From the NCBI RefSeq assembly GCF_019679455.1, contig NZ_JAIEZQ010000001.1:868001-932000 (forward strand): DNA of 64,000 bases. Reading direction: 5' to 3'. Below the pieces are notes generated by a model, which was given only the letters and a program-made list of their open reading frames with translations, made no database searches and was not told the origin of the DNA. Shown piece after piece: positions 16,522 to 24,029 of the stretch; positions within the stretch are counted from its first letter, which is position 1; each line of letters starts with the position of its first letter. This DNA is from Nocardioides jiangsuensis (GTDB taxonomy: Bacteria; Actinomycetota; Actinomycetes; Propionibacteriales; Nocardioidaceae). The position numbers and the translations under genes were made by a program.

Positions 16522-18024
16522 TCAGAAGAGCAGGGCGCTCGCCGGGTCCTCGAGGATTCCCGCCACGTCGGCGAGGAAGCGCGAACCCTTCTCCCCGTCG
16601 ATCAGGCGGTGGTCGAACGACAGCGCCAGCGTGGTGATGTCACGCGCCTTGATCTTGCCCTTGTGCACCCACGGCTGCTTGCGGACAGCCCCGAAACAGA
16701 GGATCGCCGACTCGCCGGGGTTGATGATCGGCGTTCCCGCGTCGACCCCGAACACTCCGACGTTCGTGATCGTGAACGACCCGCCGCTCATCTCGGCCGG
16801 CTGGGTCCTGCCCTCGCGGGCCGTGCGGGCGAGCGCGTTGATCGCCCCGCCCAGCTCGACCATGCCCATCTGGTCTGCGTCCTTGATGTTCGGGACGACG
16901 AGCCCGCGGGGCGTGGCGGCGGCGACGCCGAGGTTCACGTAGTGCTTGAACACGACCTCCTGCGCCTGCGCGTCCCAGGTGGCGTTGACCTCCGGGGTAC
17001 GGCGCATGGCCAGGCACACGGCGCGCGCGACGACCAGCAGCGGCGAGACCTTCACGTCGCGGAAGTCGCGGTGCGCCTTGAGGCGCTCGACGTACTTCAT
17101 CGTCTTGGTGACGTCGACGGTGATCCACTCGGTGACGTGCGGCGAGGTGAACGCGGAGTCGACCATGGCCTGCGCCATCATCTTCCGCACGCCCTTGATC
17201 GGCTCGCGCGTCTCCCGCTCACCGGCCCGGGCCGCCGGTGCGAACGCCGGAGCCGCAGCAGCCGGGGCAGCAGACGGAGCGGCAGCCGCACCGCCCCTGA
17301 AGCCCTCCACGTCGGCCCGGGTGATCGTGCCGTTCGGCCCGGTGGGCGTGACGTCGCGAAGGTCGACACCGAGGTCGCGGGCGAGCTTGCGCACCGGCGG
17401 CTTCGCGAGCACGGCCACGCCGCCAGGCGACCCCGAGCCGGAGACCGGCGCCGTGACCGATGGGACCGGCGTCTCGTCGCCCTCGACGACCGCCGAGGAC
17501 TCCGCGCCACCCGGGGCGAATGCGCCCTGGAGCTGGAGCTGGGCGGCAGCCCCCGCGTCGGAGGTCGGGCTCGCCGTCCCCTTGCGCGGCCGTCGCCGGG
17601 ACTCGACCGTGCGCGGGCCGTAGCCGACCAGCGTCTTCATCGGCGGCTCGTCCGCCTCGGCGGTGGACGCACCGGCAGCGACGGCGGGAGCCACGGACGC
17701 CCCGGCCGGGCCGGTCTCGGCAGCGGCCGGCGACGCCGGAGCAGCCGCACCCGCCGCCGGAGCGGCCGGCGCCTCGGGAGCGGCGGACCCGGGCTCGCCG
17801 ATCGCGATGATCGGGGTGCCGACCGCGACGGTCTCCCCCTCGGGGACGAGGAGGGCGGTGACCGTGCCGGCGTACGGCGACGGCAGCTCGACGAGCGACT
17901 TGGCGGTCTCGATCTCGACCACGATGTCGTTGATCTTGACCACGTCGCCGACCTTGACCCGCCAGCCGACGATCTCGGCCTCGGTCAGACCCTCACCGGG
18001 GTCGGGAAGCTTGTACTCAGGCAT
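16522..18024 (-). CDS. dihydrolipoamide acyltransferase, E2 of a 2-oxoacid dehydrogenase complex
   Basis: The 500-residue E2 has three domains. An N-terminal lipoyl domain (about 1-78) carries the lipoylated Lys in VEIETAKSLVELPSPY. A small E1/E3-binding domain (VRKLARDLGVDLRDVTPTGP) follows a long Ala/Pro-rich linker. The C-terminal catalytic domain ends with SFDHRLIDGEKGSRFL, containing the H-x-x-x-D-G active site. It transfers the acyl group from E1 to CoA. The start ATG 18024 has AGGAGA upstream. The linker (about 80-240) is unusually long and low in complexity. Substrate may be pyruvate or branched-chain 2-oxoacids. Confidence 0.92.
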   Translation of the reverse strand: MPEYKLPDPGEGLTEAEIVGWRVKVGDVVKINDIVVEIETAKSLVELPSPYAGTVTALLVPEGETVAVGTPIIAIGEPGSAAPEAPAAPAAGAAAPASPAAAETGPAGASVAPAVAAGASTAEADEPPMKTLVGYGPRTVESRRRPRKGTASPTSDAGAAAQLQLQGAFAPGGAESSAVVEGDETPVPSVTAPVSGSGSPGGVAVLAKPPVRKLARDLGVDLRDVTPTGPNGTITRADVEGFRGGAAAAPSAAPAAAAPAFAPAARAGERETREPIKGVRKMMAQAMVDSAFTSPHVTEWITVDVTKTMKYVERLKAHRDFRDVKVSPLLVVARAVCLAMRRTPEVNATWDAQAQEVVFKHYVNLGVAAATPRGLVVPNIKDADQMGMVELGGAINALARTAREGRTQPAEMSGGSFTITNVGVFGVDAGTPIINPGESAILCFGAVRKQPWVHKGKIKARDITTLALSFDHRLIDGEKGSRFLADVAGILEDPASALLF

Positions 18025-18040
18025 GAGAGGGGTCTCCTGG

Positions 18041-19018
18041 TCAGAAGGCGAGCGAGCGGTCGACGGCGTCGAGAACCCGGTCGAGGTCGGGCAGGAACTC
18101 CTCTTCGATCCGGCTCGGCGGGTAGGGGGTGTCGAACCCGCCCACACGCAGCACCGGCGCCTCGAGGGAGAAGAAGCACTCCTCGGCGATCCGGGCCGCG
18201 ATCTCCGAGCCCATGCCGAGGTTGACGTGCGCCTCGTGGGCGACGACCGCGCGGCCGGTCTTGCGGACCGAGGCGAACACCGGGTCCATGTCGAGCGGGG
18301 ACAGCGTGCGCAGGTCGATGACCTCGATGCTCTTGCCCTCGCCCGCGGCGGCCTCCGCGCTCTGCATGCACGTCTTCACCATCGGCCCGTAGGCCAGCAG
18401 GGTCAGGTCGCTGCCCTCGCGCACGACGCGGGAGGCGAACAGCGGGTCGGGCGTCGCGGACTCGTCGAGCTCGGCCTTGTCGGCGTGGTACTGCCGCTTG
18501 GGCTCGAGGAAGACGACCGGGTCGTCGCAGGCGATGGCCTGCTGGATCATCCAGTAGCCGTCCACCGGGTTGGAACAGGCCACGACCTTGAGGCCGGGGG
18601 TGTGCGCGAACTGCGCCTCCGGGCTCTCGCTGTGGTGCTCCACGGCGCCGATACCGCCGCCGAACGGGATCCGGATGACCATGGGCATCTTGACCTTGCC
18701 CTGGCTGCGGAAGTGGATCTTGGCGACCTGGCTGACGATCTGGTCGTACGCCGGGTACACGAAGCCGTCGAACTGGATCTCGCACACGGGTCGGTAGCCG
18801 CGCATCGCGAGGCCGACCGCCGTACCGAGGATGCCGGACTCGGCGAGCGGGGTGTCGATGACCCGGTCCTCGCCGAAGTCCTTCTGGAGGCCGTCGGTGA
18901 TCCGGAAGACGCCGCCGAGCTTGCCGACGTCCTCGCCCATGATGACGACCTTCGGGTCCTTCTCCATCGCCGCGCGGAGGCCGGCGTTGAGGCCCTTGGC
19001 CAGGGTGATCTTGGCCAT
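18041..19018 (-). CDS. 2-oxoacid dehydrogenase E1 component, beta subunit
   Basis: The 325-residue thiamine-diphosphate-dependent transketolase-like subunit pairs with the alpha subunit to decarboxylate the 2-oxoacid and reduce the lipoyl group of E2. Typical motifs are VVIMGEDVGKLGGVFRIT, ESGILGTAVGLAMRGYRPV and the C-terminal GRAVVAHEAHVNLGMGSEI. ATG 19018 overlaps the alpha-subunit stop (ATGA), indicating tight coupling, and E2 begins 16 bp after its stop. The sequence resembles both PdhB and BkdB; the two cannot be separated here. Confidence 0.93.
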   Translation of the reverse strand: MAKITLAKGLNAGLRAAMEKDPKVVIMGEDVGKLGGVFRITDGLQKDFGEDRVIDTPLAESGILGTAVGLAMRGYRPVCEIQFDGFVYPAYDQIVSQVAKIHFRSQGKVKMPMVIRIPFGGGIGAVEHHSESPEAQFAHTPGLKVVACSNPVDGYWMIQQAIACDDPVVFLEPKRQYHADKAELDESATPDPLFASRVVREGSDLTLLAYGPMVKTCMQSAEAAAGEGKSIEVIDLRTLSPLDMDPVFASVRKTGRAVVAHEAHVNLGMGSEIAARIAEECFFSLEAPVLRVGGFDTPYPPSRIEEEFLPDLDRVLDAVDRSLAF

Positions 19019-20187
19019 CAGCGTGCCCCTTCCTTGTGGCCCTCGAACGACGCGAGGTAGGCCGCGAAGCCTTCCTTCTGGGCGGCGAGCTCGGGTGTCT
19101 GGTCGACGTAGACGTGGTCGAAGATGCTCAGCGGGTCGGGCTCGGGCAGCGCCTTGCAGCCGGCCCGGAGGTGCTCGCCGAGCCGCTCGGCCTCCTCCTC
19201 GACCTCGGCGAAGAACGCCTCGTCGACGAGGCCGTTGCGGGTCAGATAGGCGTGCACGCGGGCGATCGGGTCCTTGAGCTTCCAGTGCTCGAGGTCCTCC
19301 GACAGCCGGTAGCGGGTCGGGTCGTCGGTGGTGGTGTGCGCACCCATCCGGTACGTGTAGGCCTCGACGAAGGTCGGGCCGCTGCCCTCGTGCGCGCGCT
19401 GGAGCGCGGCCTTGGTCACCGCGTAGCAGGCCAGGACGTCGTTGCCGTCGACGCGGACGCCGGGGAAGCCGAAGCCGAGGGCGCGCTGGTAGAGCGGGAT
19501 CCGGGACTGGCGCTCGATGGGCTCGGAGATCGCCCACTGGTTGTTCTGGCAGAAGAACACGACCGGGGCGTTGTACGACGCCGCGAAGATGAACGACTCG
19601 TTGACGTCGCCCTGGCTGCTCGCGCCGTCACCGAAGTAGGCCACGACCGCCGCGTCGCGCTCCGGGTCACCCGTGCCGACGACGCCGTCGCGCTGCATGC
19701 CCATCGCGTAGCCGACCGCGTGCAGGGTCTGCGCGCCGATCACGATCGTGTAGAGGCCGAAGTTGCCGTCGTTCGGGTCCCAACCGCCCTGGTCGACGCC
19801 GCGGAACAGGCCGAGCAGCCGGAGCGGGTCGACGTCGCGGCACCAGGCGACGCCGTGCTCGCGGTAGGTCGGGAAGACGAAGTCCTGCGGGGCCAGCGCA
19901 CGGCCGGAGCCGATCTGCGCGGCCTCCTGCCCGAGCAGCTGGGCCCAGATCCCGAGCTCGCCGTGCCGCTGGAGCGCGGTGGCCTCGGTGTCGATGCGTC
20001 GGGTGAGCACCATGTCGCGGTAGAAGCCCTTGATCGCCTCGTCGTCGAGGTCGAAGGAGAAGTCGGGGTGCTCCACACGCTCGCCCTCGGGCGTCAGCAG
20101 CTGCACCAGCTCAGGGCCGCCGTCGGCGTGCGACGGGCCGAATACCTCACCGAGGTCGGGACCGAAGTCCGTGTTGCTCTCTGTCAC
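19018..20187 (-). CDS. pdhA: 2-oxoacid (pyruvate or branched-chain) dehydrogenase E1 component, alpha subunit
   Basis: The 389-residue subunit contains the thiamine diphosphate motif GDGASSQGDVNESF ending in CQNNQWAISEP (GDG...NN pattern), and the phosphorylation-loop-like YTYRMGAHTTTDDPTRYR. GTG 20187 is chosen over GTG 20193 because AGGAG lies 5 nt before it but touches the other. The order E1alpha-E1beta-E2 without E3 is the usual actinobacterial layout; lipoamide dehydrogenase must come from elsewhere. Branched-chain function (bkdA) is a real alternative: specificity cannot be read. The operon is divergent from a DMT exporter. Confidence 0.9.
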   Translation of the reverse strand: MTESNTDFGPDLGEVFGPSHADGGPELVQLLTPEGERVEHPDFSFDLDDEAIKGFYRDMVLTRRIDTEATALQRHGELGIWAQLLGQEAAQIGSGRALAPQDFVFPTYREHGVAWCRDVDPLRLLGLFRGVDQGGWDPNDGNFGLYTIVIGAQTLHAVGYAMGMQRDGVVGTGDPERDAAVVAYFGDGASSQGDVNESFIFAASYNAPVVFFCQNNQWAISEPIERQSRIPLYQRALGFGFPGVRVDGNDVLACYAVTKAALQRAHEGSGPTFVEAYTYRMGAHTTTDDPTRYRLSEDLEHWKLKDPIARVHAYLTRNGLVDEAFFAEVEEEAERLGEHLRAGCKALPEPDPLSIFDHVYVDQTPELAAQKEGFAAYLASFEGHKEGAR

Positions 20188-20338
20188 CTGCACTCCTATG
20201 AGTTGTCGACGGTCGGGGTCTCCGACGTCGGCTGGAGTTCACGACCTGCCCGGCACACGCGCGGGGGTGGTGCGCAGCTGGCCGTGCAAGCCTGATCCTG
20301 ATTCCTGTGACCGGCGACACACCGGCCTCAGTGCTCAT

Positions 20339-20368
20339 AAAGTACCGATCTTTCGTGCCGCCGCCTAA
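20339..20368 (-). promoter_or_regulatory. predicted promoter of the E1alpha-E1beta-E2 operon
   Basis: On the minus strand TTAGGC (20363-20368) and TACTTT (20339-20344) are 18 nt apart, giving a leader of about 145 nt. A palindrome CGTCGGCGACG (20370-20380) sits directly upstream of the -35 box and could be an operator. The rest of the 316-bp gap 20188-20503 shows no gene. Confidence 0.5.
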
Positions 20369-20471
20369 TCGTCGGCGACGCGTCCCGGAGGGTCGTGACC
20401 CGATCGTCACCTGGCGGGAAATCGCCGGAGGTTGGCGGTAAACCCGGGCGACGGGGCCCGCCGGCGGCCCG

Positions 20472-20477
20472 TATCCT
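20472..20477 (+). promoter_or_regulatory. -10 box of the DMT exporter gene
   Basis: TATCCT lies 26 nt before the ATG at 20504. The leader would contain the inverted repeat CCTGTC/GACAGG (20475-20480 and 20492-20497), whose second arm overlaps the weak Shine-Dalgarno AGGA. Confidence 0.45.
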
Positions 20478-20503
20478 GTCAGGAGTCACGAGACAGGACG
20501 GTC

Positions 20504-21481
20504 ATGACACGGACACTCCGGCCCGAGCACGCACCCAAGGTCGCCCCCAGGGCGGGCCTCGTCGTGATGGCGCTGGGAGCGGTGTACGTCGTGTGGGGGT
20601 CGACCTACCTCGGGATCCGGATCATGGTCGAGGAGGCCCCGCCGCTCACCTCCGGCGGTCTCCGCTTCATGACCGCGGGCATCCTGCTGGGCGCCGTACT
20701 CGCTCTGCGTGGTGGCCTGCGCCGGCTCGCCGTCACCCCGCGCCAGCTGGCCGGGGCCGCCTTCCTGGGGCTGATGCTGCCGATGCTGGGCAACGGCCTG
20801 GTCTCCGTCGGCGAGAACATGGGCGCCCCCTCCGGGGTCACCGCGCTGCTGATCGCGGTGGTCCCGCTGTGGATCGTGGTGTTCCGCACCGTGGGCGGCG
20901 ACCGGCCCGGTCCGCTCTCCCTGCTCGGCGTGCTGCTCGGGTTCGCCGGGCTGGCGTACCTGGTGCTCGCCGGGCACGGCGCGGAGGGGGCGATCAGCCT
21001 CCCGGCCGCGGCCCTGATCCTCTTCGCCTCGACCTGCTGGTCGGTGGGCTCGTTCGTGCAGCCGCGGCTGTGGCTGCCGCAGGACGTGTTCGTGACGACC
21101 GTCTACGAGATGATCTGCGGCGGCACGATCATGGTCCTGGTCGGGCTCGTCGCCGGCGAGCGGTTCACCGGTGACTACTCCGCGCGGACCTGGCTGGCCT
21201 TCGGCTACCTCGTCGTCTTCGGGTCGATGGTGGCCTTCACCTCCTACGTCTGGCTGTTGTCGAACGCGCCGATCTCGCTGGTGGCGACGTACGCCTACGT
21301 GAACCCCGTGGTCGCGGTGTTCCTCGGCTGGCTGATCCTCGCCGAGCCGGTCACGGGGCCGATCGTGATCGGCGGTGGCGTCGTCGTGCTGGCGGTGGCG
21401 ATCGTGATCACCGCGGAGCGACCGCGCCGCAAGCCGCTGCCGGACACCCCCGTCCCCGAGGACGTCGCCGCCCGCGCCTGA
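20504..21481 (+). CDS. EamA family (DMT superfamily) exporter
   Basis: The 325-residue protein has ten hydrophobic segments in two EamA repeats. The first repeat starts YVVWGSTYLGIRIMVEEAPP, a classic EamA opening, and the second holds the conserved SFAYVNPVVAVFLGW-like stretch (here TYAYVNPVVAVFLGW). Members export amino acids, nucleosides or other metabolites; the substrate is unknown. ATG 20504 is taken rather than an upstream in-frame ATG because the promoter -10 and a Shine-Dalgarno-like AGGAC precede it. Confidence 0.9.
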   Translation: MTRTLRPEHAPKVAPRAGLVVMALGAVYVVWGSTYLGIRIMVEEAPPLTSGGLRFMTAGILLGAVLALRGGLRRLAVTPRQLAGAAFLGLMLPMLGNGLVSVGENMGAPSGVTALLIAVVPLWIVVFRTVGGDRPGPLSLLGVLLGFAGLAYLVLAGHGAEGAISLPAAALILFASTCWSVGSFVQPRLWLPQDVFVTTVYEMICGGTIMVLVGLVAGERFTGDYSARTWLAFGYLVVFGSMVAFTSYVWLLSNAPISLVATYAYVNPVVAVFLGWLILAEPVTGPIVIGGGVVVLAVAIVITAERPRRKPLPDTPVPEDVAARA

Positions 21482-21563
21482 CCCCCGCCACGCCGCTGCC
21501 CGGTTCCGGGCCGTCCGCTCGAGCACCTCGGCCGTTGCCCGGTCGCACCCGCTCCCGAGGCAG

Positions 21564-21569
21564 TAACTT
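21564..21569 (+). promoter_or_regulatory. -10 box of a probable leaderless transcript (SulP gene)
   Basis: TAACTT lies 6 nt before the ATG at 21576; no Shine-Dalgarno is present. Confidence 0.55.
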
Positions 21570-21575
21570 CGGCTC

Positions 21576-23333
21576 ATGAGCGATGACGGGTCGGCCCCGC
21601 CGGGCGGCCGGCTCGGGCGCCTGACCCCCGGCCTGGTCACGCTGCGGCACTACGAGCGCACCTGGCTGCGCGGCGACGTGCTCGCCGGGGTCACGGTCGC
21701 GGCCTACCTCGTCCCGCAGGTGATGGCCTACGCCGAGGTGGCGGGCCTCCCCGCCGTGGTCGGGCTCTGGGCGACGATCGGGCCGCTGCTGGTGTACGCC
21801 TTCCTCGGGTCCTCGCGGCAGCTGTCGGTGGGTCCGGAGTCGACCACCGCGCTGATGACCGCCGCGGCCGTGGGGGCGATGGGGGCCGGCGACCCGGAAC
21901 GCTACGCCTCGCTCGCGGCGGCCCTCGCGATCGCGGTCGGTGCGGTCTGCCTGCTCGGCTGGGCGGGCCGCCTCGGGTTCCTCGCCGACCTGCTCTCCCG
22001 GCCGGTGCTCGTCGGCTACATGGCGGGGATCGCCGTGCTCATGGTGGTCAGCCAGCTCGGCAAGCTCGCCGGCATGTCCGTGGAGGGGGACACCCCGGTG
22101 CAGGAGGTGGGATATTTTCTGACCCACCTGGACCAGATCGAGCCGCCCACCCTGCTCCTGGGCACCGCGGTCGTGGTGCTGCTGCTCCTCGCCCAGCGCT
22201 ACCGGCCGCACTGGCCGAACCCGCTGATCGCGATGCTGGGGGCCACCGCGGTGGTGGCCGCCTTCGACCTCGACCAGCGCGGTATCGACCTGGTCGGCGC
22301 GATCCCGGCCGGGCTCCCTGCCCCGGGGCTGCCGGACGTCGACCTGGCCACGATGACCGAGCTGCTGCTCCCGGCGATCGGGGTGGCCATCGTGGGCTAC
22401 TCCGACAACGTGCTCACGGGGCGGGCGTTCGGCTTCCGCCACCACGAGCGGATCGACGCCAACCAGGAGTTCCTCGCCCTCGGCGCCGCGAACCTGTCCG
22501 CCGGGGTCTTCCAGGGGTTTCCGGTCAGCAGCAGCGGCAGCCGCACCGTGATCGGGGACGCCCTGGGCTGCCGCAGCCAGCTCTACTCCCTGGTCGCGCT
22601 CACGGTGGTGCTGGCCACCATGTTCCTGCTCGACCCGTTGCTCGCCGCCTTCCCGTCCGCGGCGCTCGGTGGCGTGGTGGTCTACGCCGCGATCCGGCTC
22701 GTCGACGTGGGCGAGCTGCGCCGGATCGCGGGGTTCCGGCGAAGCGAGCTGTTCCTCGCGGTGGCGACGACCGCCTCGGTGCTGCTGATCGGGGTGCTCG
22801 CGGGGATCGCGGTCGCGATCGGACTGTCGATCCTCGACCTGCTGCGCCGGGTGGCCCGGCCGCATGACGGGATCCTCGGCTACGTGCCGGGGGTGCCCGG
22901 GATGCACGACGTGGACGACTACCCCGACGCTCGCCCGGTGCCCGGGCTCGTGGTGTACCGCTACGACTCCCCGCTGTTCTTCGCCAACGCCGACGACTTC
23001 CGGCGCCGCGCGCTGGCCGCGGTCGAGGAGGCCACCCCACCGGCCGAGTGGTTCCTGCTCAACGCCGAGGCGAACACCGAGGTGGACCTCACCGGCGTCG
23101 ACGCGCTCGAGGAGCTGCGCCGTACCCTCGCCGACCGTGGGGTGGTCTTCGCGATGGCGCGGGTCAAGCAGGACCTGCGCGACGACCTCGACGCCGCGGG
23201 ACTCGTGGAGCGGGTCGGCCCGGAGCGGATCTTCATGACGCTGCCGACCGCCGTGGAGGCCTACGTGCAGGCGTACGTCGAGCGCCACGGCACCCCTCCG
23301 GCGGGCCCGCCGATCCCGCGCCCGCCGCACTGA
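21576..23333 (+). CDS. SulP family inorganic anion transporter (SLC26 type)
   Basis: The 585-residue protein has the SLC26/SulP core: a run of hydrophobic helices from about residue 25 to 425 with the SulP signature LVPQVMAYAEVAGLPAVVGL near residues 45-65, and a cytoplasmic STAS domain from about 445 to 575 (LVVYRYDSPLFFANADDFRR...VDLTGVDALEEL). Family members carry sulfate, bicarbonate or other anions, usually with protons or sodium. No carbonic anhydrase or sulfate genes are adjacent, so the anion is not indicated. The gene appears to be transcribed on its own. Confidence 0.92.
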   Translation: MSDDGSAPPGGRLGRLTPGLVTLRHYERTWLRGDVLAGVTVAAYLVPQVMAYAEVAGLPAVVGLWATIGPLLVYAFLGSSRQLSVGPESTTALMTAAAVGAMGAGDPERYASLAAALAIAVGAVCLLGWAGRLGFLADLLSRPVLVGYMAGIAVLMVVSQLGKLAGMSVEGDTPVQEVGYFLTHLDQIEPPTLLLGTAVVVLLLLAQRYRPHWPNPLIAMLGATAVVAAFDLDQRGIDLVGAIPAGLPAPGLPDVDLATMTELLLPAIGVAIVGYSDNVLTGRAFGFRHHERIDANQEFLALGAANLSAGVFQGFPVSSSGSRTVIGDALGCRSQLYSLVALTVVLATMFLLDPLLAAFPSAALGGVVVYAAIRLVDVGELRRIAGFRRSELFLAVATTASVLLIGVLAGIAVAIGLSILDLLRRVARPHDGILGYVPGVPGMHDVDDYPDARPVPGLVVYRYDSPLFFANADDFRRRALAAVEEATPPAEWFLLNAEANTEVDLTGVDALEELRRTLADRGVVFAMARVKQDLRDDLDAAGLVERVGPERIFMTLPTAVEAYVQAYVERHGTPPAGPPIPRPPH

Positions 23334-23358
23334 CCTCGCGACCACCCGCGGCCCTGGC

Positions 23359-23364
23359 TAGGCT
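23359..23364 (+). promoter_or_regulatory. -10 box of a probable leaderless transcript (SRPBCC gene)
   Basis: TAGGCT lies 7 nt before the ATG at 23372; no Shine-Dalgarno is present. The hexamer is identical to those at 213 and 33766. Confidence 0.6.
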
Positions 23365-23371
23365 CGACGAC

Positions 23372-23839
23372 ATGACGGACAAGCTGATCTCGGCGACCAC
23401 CACGGTCGAGGCCCCGCCCCACCTGGTGTTCGCGATCCTCACCGACCCCCGCCAGCACGCGCGCATCGACGGCTCCGGCTCGGTCGGCGCGGTGATCGAC
23501 GCCCCCGAGCGCCTCGCGGCGAAGGGCGACACGTTCACCGTGCACATGAAGATGTTCGGCCTGCCCTACAAGATCCACAACACCGTCGTGGAGTACGACG
23601 AGGACCGGCGGATCGCGTGGCGGCACTTCGGCGGCCACCGCTGGCGCTACGAGCTCTCCCTGACCGACGACGGGGGCACCCAGGTCACCGAGACCTTCGA
23701 CTACAGCCGCTACGACGCGCTCCGGTCGATGGTGATCCGCGTGACCGGCTTCCCCGAACGCAACCGGCGGGGGATCAACGCGACGCTGGCCCGGCTCAAG
23801 GACGCCGCGGAGGCCGACGCCGTCGAGCGGGCCCGCTGA
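23372..23839 (+). CDS. SRPBCC family protein (polyketide cyclase/dehydrase-like)
   Basis: This 155-residue START/Bet v1-fold protein fits the SRPBCC pattern: an N-terminal strand ISATTTVEAPPHLVFAILTD, a central WRHFGGHRWRYELSL stretch and a long C-terminal helix (RRGINATLARLKDAAE). Proteins of this fold bind hydrophobic ligands in a deep cavity; some are cyclases, many have no known reaction. It stands alone between SulP and an unusual block of inverted repeats. No function beyond ligand binding can be claimed. Confidence 0.85.
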   Translation: MTDKLISATTTVEAPPHLVFAILTDPRQHARIDGSGSVGAVIDAPERLAAKGDTFTVHMKMFGLPYKIHNTVVEYDEDRRIAWRHFGGHRWRYELSLTDDGGTQVTETFDYSRYDALRSMVIRVTGFPERNRRGINATLARLKDAAEADAVERAR

Positions 23840-23863
23840 CCGGCCGACCCGGTCGCCCCCCCT

Positions 23864-24024
23864 CGTTGAGGCGTCACTCGTGAGGCGTTGAGGCGTCAGT
23901 CGTTTCGGCTCGAGGTGTCATCCGCGCGGCAGCGACCGCACGGGTGACGCCTCGTTGCCGACGGACTGACCTCTCAACACCGACGGACTGACCTCTCAAC
24001 ACCGAACGAGTGACGTCTCAACGG
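23864..24024. repeat. nested inverted-repeat block of seven related units
   Basis: Three units of the form GTTGAGGCGTCACTCG (23864-23881, 23886-23903, degenerate 23910-23924) are followed by four in the opposite orientation (23941-23954, 23959-23980, 23981-24002, 24003-24024). Units at 23959 and 23981 are identical over 22 bp and abut. The outermost units are complementary at about 16 of 17 positions, so the block can fold into a nested cruciform. It fills the gap between convergent genes and may be a two-way terminator or a binding array. Confidence 0.8.
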
Positions 24025-24029
24025 CGACG

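Noticed and set aside
23959-24024. Short CRISPR array
   Set aside because: The 22-bp units abut without spacers, other units are inverted, and no cas genes are present.
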